This document shows positions 46,659 to 54,996 of a stretch of 64,000 bases of DNA, in pieces. The notes beneath the pieces were generated by a model, which searched no databases, had not been told where the DNA came from, and saw only the letters and a list, made by a program, of their open reading frames with translations. Numbering within the stretch: the stretch's first letter is position 1; the number at the start of each line of letters is the position of its first letter. The position numbers and the translations under genes were made by a program. Origin of the DNA: Streptomyces sp. P3 (GTDB lineage Bacteria; Actinomycetota; Actinomycetes; Streptomycetales; Streptomycetaceae). Location of the stretch: contig JAFEKX020000001.1 in the NCBI GenBank assembly GCA_016893485.2, positions 9,503,501-9,567,500 of the forward strand, written 5' to 3'.

Positions 46659-47985
46659 TCAACGCGGGATGAGCAGTGCGGCGTTGGCGTCGTCGGCGCA
46701 GGCGCGCATGGCCTGCGCGGGACTGCTCCGGCCGAGCAGTACGGCGACGACGGCCTGTCCGAGGGCCTGGGAGATCTGCGGGTAGGCGGCGTGCACGGGG
46801 CGCACGCGGGCGGAGTCGAGGGCCTTGGTGAACACGTCCAGGCCTTCGGTGGTGCGCTCCTTGTGCTGCCAGTCGGGCAGTTCGCGCGTGGCGTGGCTGA
46901 GGGGCAGGCTGCCCGCGCGGATGTCCCAGCGCACGTCCTGGGCGGGCTGCATGAGCCAGCTGAGGAAGGTCTTGGCGGCCTTCCGGCGTGCCTTGCCGTT
47001 GTCGAAGACGGTCCAGGTGTCGGGTCCGCTGATGGTCGTCGGGCGGCCGGTGAAGGTGGGCAGCGGGACCACGTGGTAGTCGACCTTCGCCTGCTGTATG
47101 TCGGGGAGCTGCCAGGGACCCGTGACGGCCATGCCCATGCGGTTCGACATGAAGACCTGGTACATCTGCTCGCTGCCGGGCTTCGGGTCGACGTAGACGC
47201 TCTTGTCGCGGGCCAGTTGGGCGACCACCTCCAGGGCCCGGGTGCCGGTGTCGCCGAAGCCGATGTGCTTGCCGTCGTCGGCGACGACGTCGCCGCCGAG
47301 GTCCCAGATCATGGGCCACACGCGCCAGACGGTGTCTTCGTCTCCGACTCCGGGCCAGCCGGTGCCGAAGCGTCCGCCGCGGGAGTCGGTGAGGGCCTTG
47401 GCGGTGGCCACGAAGTCGTCCCACCGCCAGCCCGCCTCGGGCAGAGGCAGGCCGGCCTGCCGGAAGAGCTTCTTGTTGCAGACGACGGCGAGGGAGTCCA
47501 GTACGGCGGGGGCGGCGCGCACCCGGCCGTTGACGGTGACGGCCTTGCGGGCCGGTACCCAGTAGCTGGTCCAGGGGGTGGGAGAACTCTCGACCATGTC
47601 GGTGAGGTCGACGGCCTGGGGCTGCGGGCGACGCTGGCCAGGTCGGAGCCGAAGACGTAGGCGATGTCGGGATAGGAGCCGGCGGCGAGGGCGGCCGTCA
47701 CCTTCTGGAGCATCGCGTCGGCCAGGACGCCGCCGCCGAGCCGGACGTGGATGTGGGGATGGCTGCTCGTGAAGGAGGCGACCAGGGACCCAGGGCCTTC
47801 TTGCCGGTGTCGGTCTGGCCGTGCCACATCTCGATCGTCACGGTGCCGTCGGCGGCGACGCCGTCGTCGCGGCCCGCCGCGCAACCGGTGGCCGCCGTGC
47901 CCGCGGCCAGCGCCGTGGCCAGGCCGGCGCCGGCGCGCAGTACGTCGCGGCGGGCGGGCCGCGCGCTGCGGGGGACCGCTTGCAT
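46659..47985 (-). CDS. extracellular sugar-binding lipoprotein of an ABC importer, frameshifted
   Basis: About 440 residues. ATG 47985 follows GGAGGT. The N-terminus RRDVLRAGAGLATALAAGTA ends in the lipobox ATGC, so it is lipid-anchored outside the cell, with a twin-Arg-like start. Frame changes near 47795 and 47620 precede the family 1 binding domain: TVNGRVRAAPAVLDSLAVVC, RWDDFVATAKALTDSRGGRF and GMAVTGPWQLPDIQQAKVDY. It is the first gene of a five-gene operon. A promoter at 48360-48388 and a 90-nt leader element shared with the GH114 gene lie upstream, which links import to the secreted enzyme. Confidence 0.85.
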
Positions 47986-48109
47986 GGATACCTCCGGTGG
48001 GAGCTGTGGGACTGGCGATGTGTGCAGAGGGAGGAGACCGGCGTGTGCCGTTGCGGGCGGGTTCCGGATGGGGAGGGGCCGGTCGGTCGCCGGGGCCCGG
48101 CGGGACGGT

Positions 48110-48214
48110 TCAGGTCCCGGGCGGGGAAGGCGGTCGTAACGCCGTCGCTCTCGTGGTCGCCGCAGCTTCGGCGGTGCCCGGCCGGCCGCGGCGGGGCACG
48201 CGGGTTCGGTTCAT
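48110..48214 (-). CDS. possible upstream ORF in the importer-operon leader
   Basis: From ATG 48214, preceded by TGGAGC at the same distance from the shared leader element as the real GH114 start, a 34-residue frame runs MNRTRVPRRGRPGTAEAAAT to a TGA at 48110. It has no homologue I know. Either it is a leader peptide of the operon or a copied start with nothing behind it. Confidence 0.3.
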   Translation of the reverse strand: MNRTRVPRRGRPGTAEAAATTRATALRPPSPPGT

Positions 48215-48235
48215 GGCCGCGCTCCAGAGCGTGGT

Positions 48236-48325
48236 GGGCACGTCCCCGCCTCGGATGCCCGTGGGCCCCTGGCGACTCAGTCCGGGCTTCTGGCGCGTGG
48301 TCAGCTACCGGCTGGGCGTACCTCT
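48236..48325 (-). ncRNA. candidate structured leader RNA, copy A (importer operon)
   Basis: Read on the minus strand, the element begins AGAGGTACGCCCAGCCGGTA and ends TCCGAGGCGGGGACGTGCCC. Both 20-base ends are identical to copy B at 49373-49463, and the middle is about 70% equal. The ends can pair: GGTACG with CGTGCC and CCC with GGG, making a closing helix of about nine pairs. GAGTCGCC pairs with GGCG to form an inner stem. It begins about 28 bases after the predicted transcription start and matches no riboswitch class I can recall. Confidence 0.6.
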
Positions 48326-48359
48326 TCGCCGCGTCCTGCGTGTGCGGCGTTGGCCAGGA

Positions 48360-48388
48360 TTTAAACGACGGTCACCGGCGACTGTCAA
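48360..48388 (-). promoter_or_regulatory. predicted promoter of the sugar-importer operon
   Basis: On the minus strand TTGACA (48388-48383), a 17-base spacer, and TTTAAA (48365-48360). The -35 is a perfect sigma-70 box. The promoter of the GH114 gene has the same layout. Confidence 0.6.
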
Positions 48389-48531
48389 GAGTTCAGGTGC
48401 TTGAGGTGCGTGAAACTCACTCGAAACACGCAGCATTGAGCATCGCGGAGCGGGTCCGAGAGAGGATCCGAGCCTCGTGAAGCGGTCCGTGGCGGCTCGC
48501 GCGAACCGCCACGGACCTCCGGGGAGCCCGG

Positions 48532-49351
48532 TCAGCAGGTCTTGCGGACGTAGCCGCTGCTGCCGGCGGGGGAGACGTCGACGTCACGCTGGACGATGCT
48601 CAGCGTGCTGCCCCACGACCGGCACGCCTTCGAGCGGCCGGAGTCGGTGTACTCGATCACGATGACGTTGGAGCCGAAGGCGCTGGTGTAGTCGCCGCAC
48701 TCGCCGTACGTGCCGCATTCCTCCGCCACGGCGAAGTCCAGACCGTTGGCTGTGCGGTTCGCGGCCAGCTCGGAGGTGTTCTTCTGGGCGATGGCCAGAC
48801 CGTCCGCGTGGGCGCGGGCGGACAGCAGCTTGATGAACGCCTGCGCGTTGTTCGCGGTCAGGCGGTTCCCCGAGCGCGTGTAGCTGTCGTAGTTGTCCGG
48901 TTCGACGGCCTGGAAGCCCTTGGTGTGGCAACTGTCGATCAGGGCCCCGATCTTGTCGGCGATCCGCTTGCGCTTGGCGTCGGTGCCGACGTCGAGGAGC
49001 GCCTCGCCCCAGTCCTTGTCGTAGACGACCTTGCCCGCGGAGTCGCGCAGCAGCAGGTCGGAGGCCCAGTCGCCCTCGGCGCCGGGCTGAGCCTGGAAGG
49101 CGTTCACGTAGCAGATGTTGTACAGCCCGGCCGCCGGGGAGGCGTCGTGGTCGCGGGTGACGACCTTGACGCCGGACGGCGGGGTGTAGGCGCCTCCGAT
49201 CTGGTAGTCGAAGCCGACGTGGGTGGGGGGCAGGGTCACGGCCGCGGCCTGCGACGCGTTCGCCTGCACGAGCAGCGCGCCCGCGAGGGCGGCGACGCCG
49301 ACGGCTGCGCCGACGACCTTCCGTGGGAGTGGTGTTCATCAGGTGGCTCAT
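48532..49351 (-). CDS. secreted GH114 endo-alpha-1,4-polygalactosaminidase, one frameshift
   Basis: About 270 residues. ATG 49351 follows GGAGC. A frame change near 49320 joins MSHLMNTTPT to the signal VVGAAVGVAALAGALLVQAN and ASQA. The catalytic domain follows the GH114 pattern closely: HVGFDYQIGGAYTPPSGVKV, GLYNICYVNAFQAQPG, DWGEALLDV, GFQAVEPDNYDSYTRSGN, AIAQKNTSEL and DFAVAEECGTYGECGDY. The acidic residues in VEPDNYD and AEECG are the probable active site. The enzyme should cut alpha-1,4-linked galactosamine polymers. Its own promoter and the shared 90-nt leader lie immediately upstream. Confidence 0.85.
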
Positions 49352-49372
49352 GTATCGAGCTCCATGGGAAGA

Positions 49373-49463
49373 GGGCACGTCCCCGCCTCGGACGCGTGGG
49401 GCGTCCTGGCGACTCGGGCCGGGCTCGCGGCGCGGGGCCTGCATACCGGCTGGGCGTACCTCT
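49373..49463 (-). ncRNA. candidate structured leader RNA, copy B (GH114 gene)
   Basis: This has the same ends as copy A, separated by a middle with the hairpin GGACGC-CCCAC-GCGTCC. In copy A that hairpin differs in sequence but a stem is still possible. The 3' strand of the closing helix (GGGGACGTGCCC) ends about ten bases before the GGAGC ribosome site of the GH114 gene, so folding could affect translation or termination. Confidence 0.6.
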
Positions 49464-49493
49464 GACGCGGAGCGGGCTCCTGCGTAGTCCGGG

Positions 49494-49522
49494 AGTAAAG
49501 CGATCGTCGGAGCGGATGTCAA
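49494..49522 (-). promoter_or_regulatory. predicted promoter of the GH114 gene
   Basis: TTGACA (49522-49517), a 17-base spacer, TTTACT (49499-49494), on the minus strand. The leader element starts about 24 bases beyond the expected transcription start. Confidence 0.6.
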
Positions 49523-49561
49523 CGAGCCCGTCGGGTTCCGCGGGGCGAGACGCGCGGGACG

Positions 49562-50481
49562 TCAAATGCCGGACGGAGGAACCGAGTTGACGGTCACCGT
49601 ACCGAGCAGGGCGCGGCGGACCGCGGGGTCGAAGTCCCGGCGAGCGGCGCTGCCACGGCGGCGGCCGACAGCGCCACGGCCTCCACGAGCCGCTCCGGCC
49701 AGTCATGTCCGGCGGTCAGCCCGAGGGCGAGAGCGGCGACCGCCGCGTCCCCGCGCCCGTGGGGTTGCCCGCGACGGGAGCGGGCGGCCGGGCCCGCCAC
49801 ACACCGCCCGGGGTGTGGGCGAGCAGCCCGTCGGGGCCCAGCGACACCACCACGGCCCGGGCGCCCGCGGCGGCCAGAGCGGCCGCGCCCACCGCCGGGT
49901 CCTCGACGCCGGTGACCGCGGCGAGTTCGTGGATGTTCGGCTTGACGACGTCGGGACCCTCGGGGAGCGCCGCCAGCAGGGCCTCGCCGTCCGCGTCCAG
50001 CAGGGCGGGCACGCCCGCGGCACGGGCCAGGGCGACGAGCACGCCGTAGGCGTCCGCGGGTACGCCCGGCGGCAGGCTGCCCGAGAGGACGACGGCCCGT
50101 GCGCCGCCCAGCAGTTCGCGGTACCGGCGAGTGAACCGCGCCCACTCGGCGGAGGTCACCGGGGTCCGGGCTCCAGCAGGATCGTGGTGTCACGGTCGTC
50201 GACGACGGCGACGGTACGACGGCTTTCCCCGTCGATCGGGACGAGATGGTCGGCGATGCCCGCTGCGGCGAGGTCGGCGCGCACGGCGGCGCCGGTCGGG
50301 CCCCGGCGAGTCCGGTGACGGCGGTCGACTCGCCGAGTGCGTGCAGGACCCGGGCCACGTTGACGCCCTTTCCGCCGGCCCGCTGGGTGACGGATGAGAC
50401 GCGGTTGCTCGCGTGAGGACGGAGCCGGGCGACGCGGTGGGTGATGTCGAGGGCGGCGTTGAGGGTGACGGTGAGGATCAC
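49562..50481 (-). CDS. PfkB family kinase, LacC/FruK type (candidate tagatose-6-phosphate kinase), frameshifted
   Basis: About 305 residues. GTG 50481 follows GGAGAAGCA and gives ILTVTLNAALDITHRVARLR and GGKGVNVARVLHALG, the signature start of hexose-phosphate kinases. Frame changes near 50300 and 50170 lead to VVLSGSLPPGVPADAYGVLV and DVVKPNIHELAAVTGVED. Another near 49770 covers the GAGD motif (NPTGAG then GDAAVAALALG). A final change near 49640 gives the stop at 49562. In the pathway it would turn tagatose 6-phosphate into the 1,6-bisphosphate for the aldolase. It is divergent from the MocA-type gene. Confidence 0.8.
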
Positions 50482-50518
50482 TGCTTCTCCTTGGGCGGTG
50501 GCCGGAATCGTAGCCAGA

Positions 50519-50566
50519 ATGCTCGAAGTTGCTCGCTAGGGGCATTGATAGAGCAGTTTCAAGCAT
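50519..50566. promoter_or_regulatory. long inverted repeat between the divergent sugar operons
   Basis: ATGCTCGAAGTTGCTCG (50519-50535) and AGAGCAGTTTCAAGCAT (50550-50566) are inverted copies matching in 13 of 17 positions. They lie between the kinase gene (start 50481) and the oxidoreductase gene (start 50735) and are likely operators for a repressor not encoded nearby. Confidence 0.5.
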
Positions 50567-50734
50567 CTATGGTCAAGGGCGTCACAGCGAAACCCGGAGC
50601 CCGGCTCCGGGTTCGAGGTCTGCCGTGACGCCGGCCCAGCGCCCGGGCCCCGCAGCCCACGACCCTCCGGTCGCCGCCCCGTCGCGGCGCCGAGCGGCTT
50701 CTTCCCCGCCGCGACGAAGACGAAGGGAACCCGC

Positions 50735-51978
50735 ATGACCGACCAGCCGCCGCCCGAACTACGCCTGGGAGTGGTCGGCGTCGGCCAGCGCGCCGGACTG
50801 GCCACTCGCCGACCGGCCCGGGAGGGCCCGAGTGGTCTCGTGCGCCGACCCGGCCGAGCGCGGACGCGCCGACGCCCGCACGCTGTTCGGCCCCGGCGTA
50901 CGGCTCCACGAGCGCTACGAGGACATGCTCGAGGACGACCTCGACGCCGTCTTCGTCGTGACCCCCGACGACCTGCACACCGCGCCCGCGCTGTTCTTCC
51001 TCGAAGCGGGCGTCGCCGTGTTCGCCGAGAAGCCACTGGCCATCACCCTCGACGACTGCGACCGGGTGCTGGCCACCGCCGCCCGCACCCGCACCCGTCT
51101 CTACGTCGGCCACAACCTGCGGCATCTGCCGGTCCTGCGCACCATGCGCCGTCTCGTGACCGAGGGCGCCATCGGGACCGTACGGGCTGTGTGGTGCCGC
51201 CACTTCGTCGGCCACGGCGGCGACTACTACTTCAAGGACTGGCACGCCGAACGAGCCCGCACCACGGGCCTGTTGCTCCAGAAGGGCGCCCACGACCTGG
51301 ACGCGATCCACTGGCTGGCCGGCGGCAGCGCCCGTACCGTCACCGCGCTGGGCGACCTGGCGGTCTACGGTGCCGACACGCACCGGCGCTCCGTACCCCA
51401 GGGCTCGCGGCGGGTGCAGGACTGGTTCGACGAGGGTGTCTGGCCGCCGTCCCAACTGCGCGACCTCAACCCGGTCGTCGACGTCGAGGACATCAGCATG
51501 GTGCTGACCCGCCTCGACAACGGCGTCCTCACCAGCTACCAGCAGTGCCACTTCACCCCCGACTACTGGCGCAACTACACCGTCATCGGCGACGAGGGCC
51601 GCATCGAGAACCTCGGCGACGGCATCGAGGAGACCCGCCGGTCGTCAAGGTCTGGAACCGGCGCCGCTCCGGCTACCGCCCCGAGGCCGACCGCACCCTC
51701 GGGGCCGAGAGCACCGAGAGCGCCGAGGGCACGGACGCCGCTCACGGCGGCGCGGACCAGGCCCTCGTCGACGAGTTCCTGCGCTTCGTCGCGCACGGTG
51801 CCGCCACCGACACCTCGCCCGTCGCCGCCCGGGAAGCGGTCGCCACGGGCATCGCGGCCACCGTCTCCCTGCGCTCGGGCGGCACCCCGTCGAGGTGCCC
51901 GCCCTCGCCCCGGACCTGGCCGACTACTTCGCCCGCCACCAGCCCGGCTCACGCGGCCCGGCCGCCCGGACCTCCTGA
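50735..51978 (+). CDS. Gfo/Idh/MocA family oxidoreductase, frameshifted
   Basis: About 415 residues. MTDQPPPELRLGVVGVGQRA is the NAD-binding start. After a change near 50815 it continues RVVSCADPAERGRAD, the family motif AVFAEKPLAITLDDC, the probable catalytic region LLLQKGAHDLDAIHWLAGG, and the C-terminal NYTVIGDEGRIENLGDG. Frame changes near 51640 and 51895 precede the end. Its fold is shared with GH109 NAD-dependent alpha-N-acetylgalactosaminidases, so it may be a glycosidase for GalNAc residues rather than a dehydrogenase. It opens the rightward operon with the SIS and aldolase genes. Confidence 0.8.
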
Positions 51979-52047
51979 CCCCAGCCATCCACCGCCGAAA
52001 CCCGAGGACGCCGAGGCGCGCCCTCGCGCACACCGAGGAGCACCAGC

Positions 52048-52938
52048 ATGTCGTTCATAGGCGAGGAGATCGCCCGCCAGCCCCAGGCCTGGCTCAAGGC
52101 CGCGACCGCGGCGACCGGGTCCGCGGACCTGCTGCCCCGGCCGGGCGAGCGGGTCGCCGTCGTCGGTTGCGGCACCTCCTGGTTCATGGCCGAGGCCTAC
52201 GCCGCCCTGCGCGAGGCCCGCGGCCTGGGCGAGACGGACCACTTCGCGGCCTCCGAGTTCCCGCACGAGCGCACCTACGACCGGCTGGTGGCGATCTCCC
52301 GGTCCGGCACCACCACCGAGATCCTGGAACTGCTCGACCGACGGCGCGGCCGCTACCCCGCGCTCGCCCTGACAGCCGACACCTCCACGCCGATCGTCGA
52401 CGTCGCCGACCACGTCCTCGACCTGTCCTTCGCGGATGAGAGGTCCGTCGTACAGACCCTTTTCGCGACCACCGCGCTCACCGCCCTGCGCGCAGGACTG
52501 GGCGAACCGGTGGAGCTGCTGGCGGAGGCCGCGCACACGGCACTCGACGCGTCCCTGCCCGAGGAGTGGGTGACCGCCGAGCAGATCACCTTCCTCGGCC
52601 GCGGCTGGGCACACGGCATCGCACGCGAGGCATCCCTGAAGATGCGCGAGGCCACCCAGAGCTGGACGGAGTCCTACCCGTCCCTCGAGTACCGCCACGG
52701 CCCGATCTCGATCGCCGCGCCGGGCCGGCTGGTGTGGCACTTTGGCCCGGACGCGGCCGGGCTGCGGGCGGACGTAGAGCCCACCGGCGCGCTGTTCGTG
52801 GACCATCCCGAGGACCCGCAGGCCGACCTGGTGCGCGTCCAGCGGCTCGCGGAGGCCGCCGCCGTCCGTAAGGGACTGGACCCCGACCGCCCCCGTGCGC
52901 TGACGCGCTCCGTGATTCTGGATCGCCCCGACTCCTGA
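52048..52938 (+). CDS. SIS-domain sugar isomerase/deaminase, AgaS-like
   Basis: Intact, 296 residues, with two SIS domains. The first has VAVVGCGTSWFMAEAYAALR and LVAISRSGTTTEILELLD (the phosphosugar Ser/Thr loop). The second has ITFLGRGWAHGIAREASLKM, with the Glu-Ala-Ser-Leu-Lys of the GlmS/AgaS group, and SYPSLEYRHGPISIAAPGRL. AgaS enzymes turn galactosamine 6-phosphate into tagatose 6-phosphate plus ammonia. The neighbours (tagatose-type kinase, bisphosphate aldolase, polygalactosaminidase) fit this better than glucosamine metabolism. ATG 52048 is 70 bases after the oxidoreductase stop. Confidence 0.85.
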   Translation: MSFIGEEIARQPQAWLKAATAATGSADLLPRPGERVAVVGCGTSWFMAEAYAALREARGLGETDHFAASEFPHERTYDRLVAISRSGTTTEILELLDRRRGRYPALALTADTSTPIVDVADHVLDLSFADERSVVQTLFATTALTALRAGLGEPVELLAEAAHTALDASLPEEWVTAEQITFLGRGWAHGIAREASLKMREATQSWTESYPSLEYRHGPISIAAPGRLVWHFGPDAAGLRADVEPTGALFVDHPEDPQADLVRVQRLAEAAAVRKGLDPDRPRALTRSVILDRPDS

Positions 52939-53009
52939 CCGCGCCCGGTGCACAACGGTCCCGCCCTGCCGCCCAGGGCACCTGCCTCCGATCACATTGA
53001 AAGGACGTC

Positions 53010-53854
53010 ATGCTCTGCCGCAGCGCGGACCTGATCGCCGAAGCCCACGCGTCGGGTTCCGGGATAGCCGCCTTCAACGTCATCACCCTGGAGCACGTTC
53101 AGGCCGTCGCCGACGCCGCGCGGCGCACCGGCAGGCCGGCGATCGTACAGATCAGCCAGAACGCCGTACGCCACCACGGGGTGACGTCATGCCGCTTGCC
53201 GCCGCTACGACCGCCGCCGCCCGCGGTGGGGAGACGCGGCTCGCCCTGCACCTCGACCACGTCGAGGACATGGCCCTGTTGCGCCGGACCGCGGAGTGCG
53301 GGGCCAGTTCGGTGATGTTCGACTCCTCCAGGCTGCCGGACGCGGAGAACATCGCCGCGACCCGCGAGGCGGCCCGGTGGGCACACGGCCAAGGCCTGTT
53401 TGTGGAGGCGGAGTTGGGCGAGATCGGCGGGAAGGGCTCGGCGCACACCCCAGGAGTGCGCACCGACCCCGCCGACGCGGCCCGGTTCGTAGACGAGACC
53501 GGCGTCGACGCCTTGGCCGTCGCCGTGGGCACCAGTCACGCGATGGTCTCCCGGACCGCCGCGCTCGACCTTCGACTGATCGAGCGGATCAGCGAAGTGG
53601 TGCCCGTACCGCTGGTACTGCACGGCTCGTCGGGAGTGCCGCACACGGCGCTGCGGGCGGCCGTGAAACACGGCATGACGAAGATCAACATCGGGACACT
53701 GCTCAATGTCTCCTTCACCCGGGCCGTCCGGGCCACTCTGGCTCAGGACCCGGAGTCGGTCGATCCACGCCGCTATCTGGGCCCGGCCCGGGATGCCATG
53801 ACGGACGCGGTATCCGACTGCCTCATGGCACTGACCACCTCCGACTCGCCCTGA
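53010..53854 (+). CDS. class II aldolase, tagatose/fructose-bisphosphate type (GatY/KbaY-like), one frameshift
   Basis: About 280 residues, zinc-dependent. MLCRSADLIAEAHASGSGIA and AAFNVITLEHVQAVADAARR form the N-terminal barrel strand. After a change near 53180 the protein shows LALHLDHVEDMALLRR (zinc His, catalytic Asp), SVMFDSSRLPDAENI, VEAELGEIGGKG (zinc Glu), DALAVAVGTSHAM, PLVLHGSSGVPHTALRAAVK (zinc His) and GMTKINIGTLLNVSFTRAVR. ATG 53010 follows AAAGGA. It would split tagatose 1,6-bisphosphate into dihydroxyacetone phosphate and glyceraldehyde 3-phosphate, completing the galactosamine route. Third gene of the rightward operon. Confidence 0.85.
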
Positions 53855-54023
53855 GGGCACGGCCGTTCACTGCAGAACGAGCCGGCCAGGTCGATGCTGA
53901 ACGGGGGAGTGGCCAGCGGAGACCCTGGGCGGACCGAACCGGCCGTTCGCTGCCGCCACGAGTGAGCGTCATGGCGCCGCACGGAGCTGTGCCGCCTCGT
54001 GGCGCAGTGCCCCACGGTGGCCG

Positions 54024-54872
54024 TCACCTCGGGGAGCGGTCGCGGACCGTGACGGCGACGACCGCCCGGCCGAGCCAGGCGGCGTCGTCGACGCGGACGG
54101 TGCGGACTCCGGCGGGGACCGCAGCCGCGGCCACTTCGGGAGTACGGCGATACCGAGACCGGTGGCGACGAGGCCGAGGCGAGTGGGCCATTCGCGGGCG
54201 GCGTAGGCGATCCGTGGGTGGTCGAGTGTGGGCCAGGCACCGAACTGGGGTCGTCACGCAGGCCCTTGCCGACGATCCAGGGTTCGTCCCTCAGCTCGGT
54301 CACCGGGACGGACCTGCGGCCGGCGAACCGGTGGCCGACAGAGACGGCGAGCAGCAGACCGCCGTCGAGGAGCAGGTCGCGGCGCAGGCCCTCGAAGTCG
54401 TAGGCGGGCAGGTCCGGTCCCACGCCGACCACCGCGACGTCGATGCGGTGGGCGCGGAGTTGGCGAAGCTGCGTGGGCGAGGACGCCTCGCCGAACTCGA
54501 CGATCAGACCCGGGTGGTCGTTTCCGAGCCGGGCCAGGGCCCTGGGGACGAGCACGGCGGCAGCCGAGGGGAACGCCGCGATGGCGACCCGTCCGGTGAC
54601 GTGGTCCTGGAGCCCTGCGAGGTCCGCGCTGACGGCGTCGATCTCGTTGAGGGCAGTCGCGGCCCTGCGGGCGACCATCATGCCCGCGGGCGAGGGGGCC
54701 ACCCGCGGGCGCCCCGGACGAACAGCGGCGCACCCGCTGCGGCTTCCATCGCCGCCACCTGACGGGAGACCGCCGACTGCGTGTATCCGAGTGCGTCGGC
54801 CGCGGCGGTGAACGATCCGGTGTCGACCACTGCCTGGACGACGCGGAGACCGGTGAGGGTGAAGTCCGCCAT
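54024..54872 (-). CDS. LysR family transcriptional regulator, frameshifted
   Basis: About 290 residues. ATG 54872 gives MADFTLTGLRVVQAVVDTGS, FTAAADALGYTQSAVSRQVA and AMEAAAGAPLF, a complete LysR HTH. After a change near 54700 the effector domain shows VTGRVAIAAFPSAAAVLVPR, LRQLRAHRIDVAVVGVGPDL and FAGRRSVPVTELRDEPWIVG. A further change near 54250 and another near 54150 give LGLVATGLGIAVLPEVAAAA and the stop. It is divergent from an SDR gene, with a palindrome in the gap, and is the usual candidate to activate it. A link to the sugar locus on the other side cannot be excluded. Confidence 0.8.
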
Positions 54873-54903
54873 GCCGTCATCCTGACACATTCTCAAAACG
54901 CAT

Positions 54904-54919
54904 GTCTCCTATGTGAGAC
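54904..54919. promoter_or_regulatory. LysR-type palindrome between the LysR and SDR genes
   Basis: GTCTCCTATGTGAGAC is an inverted repeat (GTCTC, six bases, GAGAC), close to the T-N11-A rule for LysR sites. It is 32 bases from the LysR start and 78 bases from the SDR start. An outer TCTCA/TGAGA pair (54891-54918) overlaps it. Confidence 0.45.
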
Positions 54920-54996
54920 CTTCGCTGGTGGAATGCCTGGATCGGCAGCACGCTGGAGGAGCAACAGCACGCAATCACGCACAGGGAGCACCATTC

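Noticed and set aside
42489..47985. An alpha-galactoside (melibiose/raffinose) operon
   Set aside because: GH4 alone would fit, but GH114, the AgaS-like enzyme and the tagatose-type aldolase with shared control favour galactosamine polymers. It remains the main alternative.
48236..49463. Reading the repeated 90-nt sequence as a coding duplication or IS end
   Set aside because: No conserved frame between copies, no inverted ends or target duplications, and both copies sit at the same distance from matching promoters.
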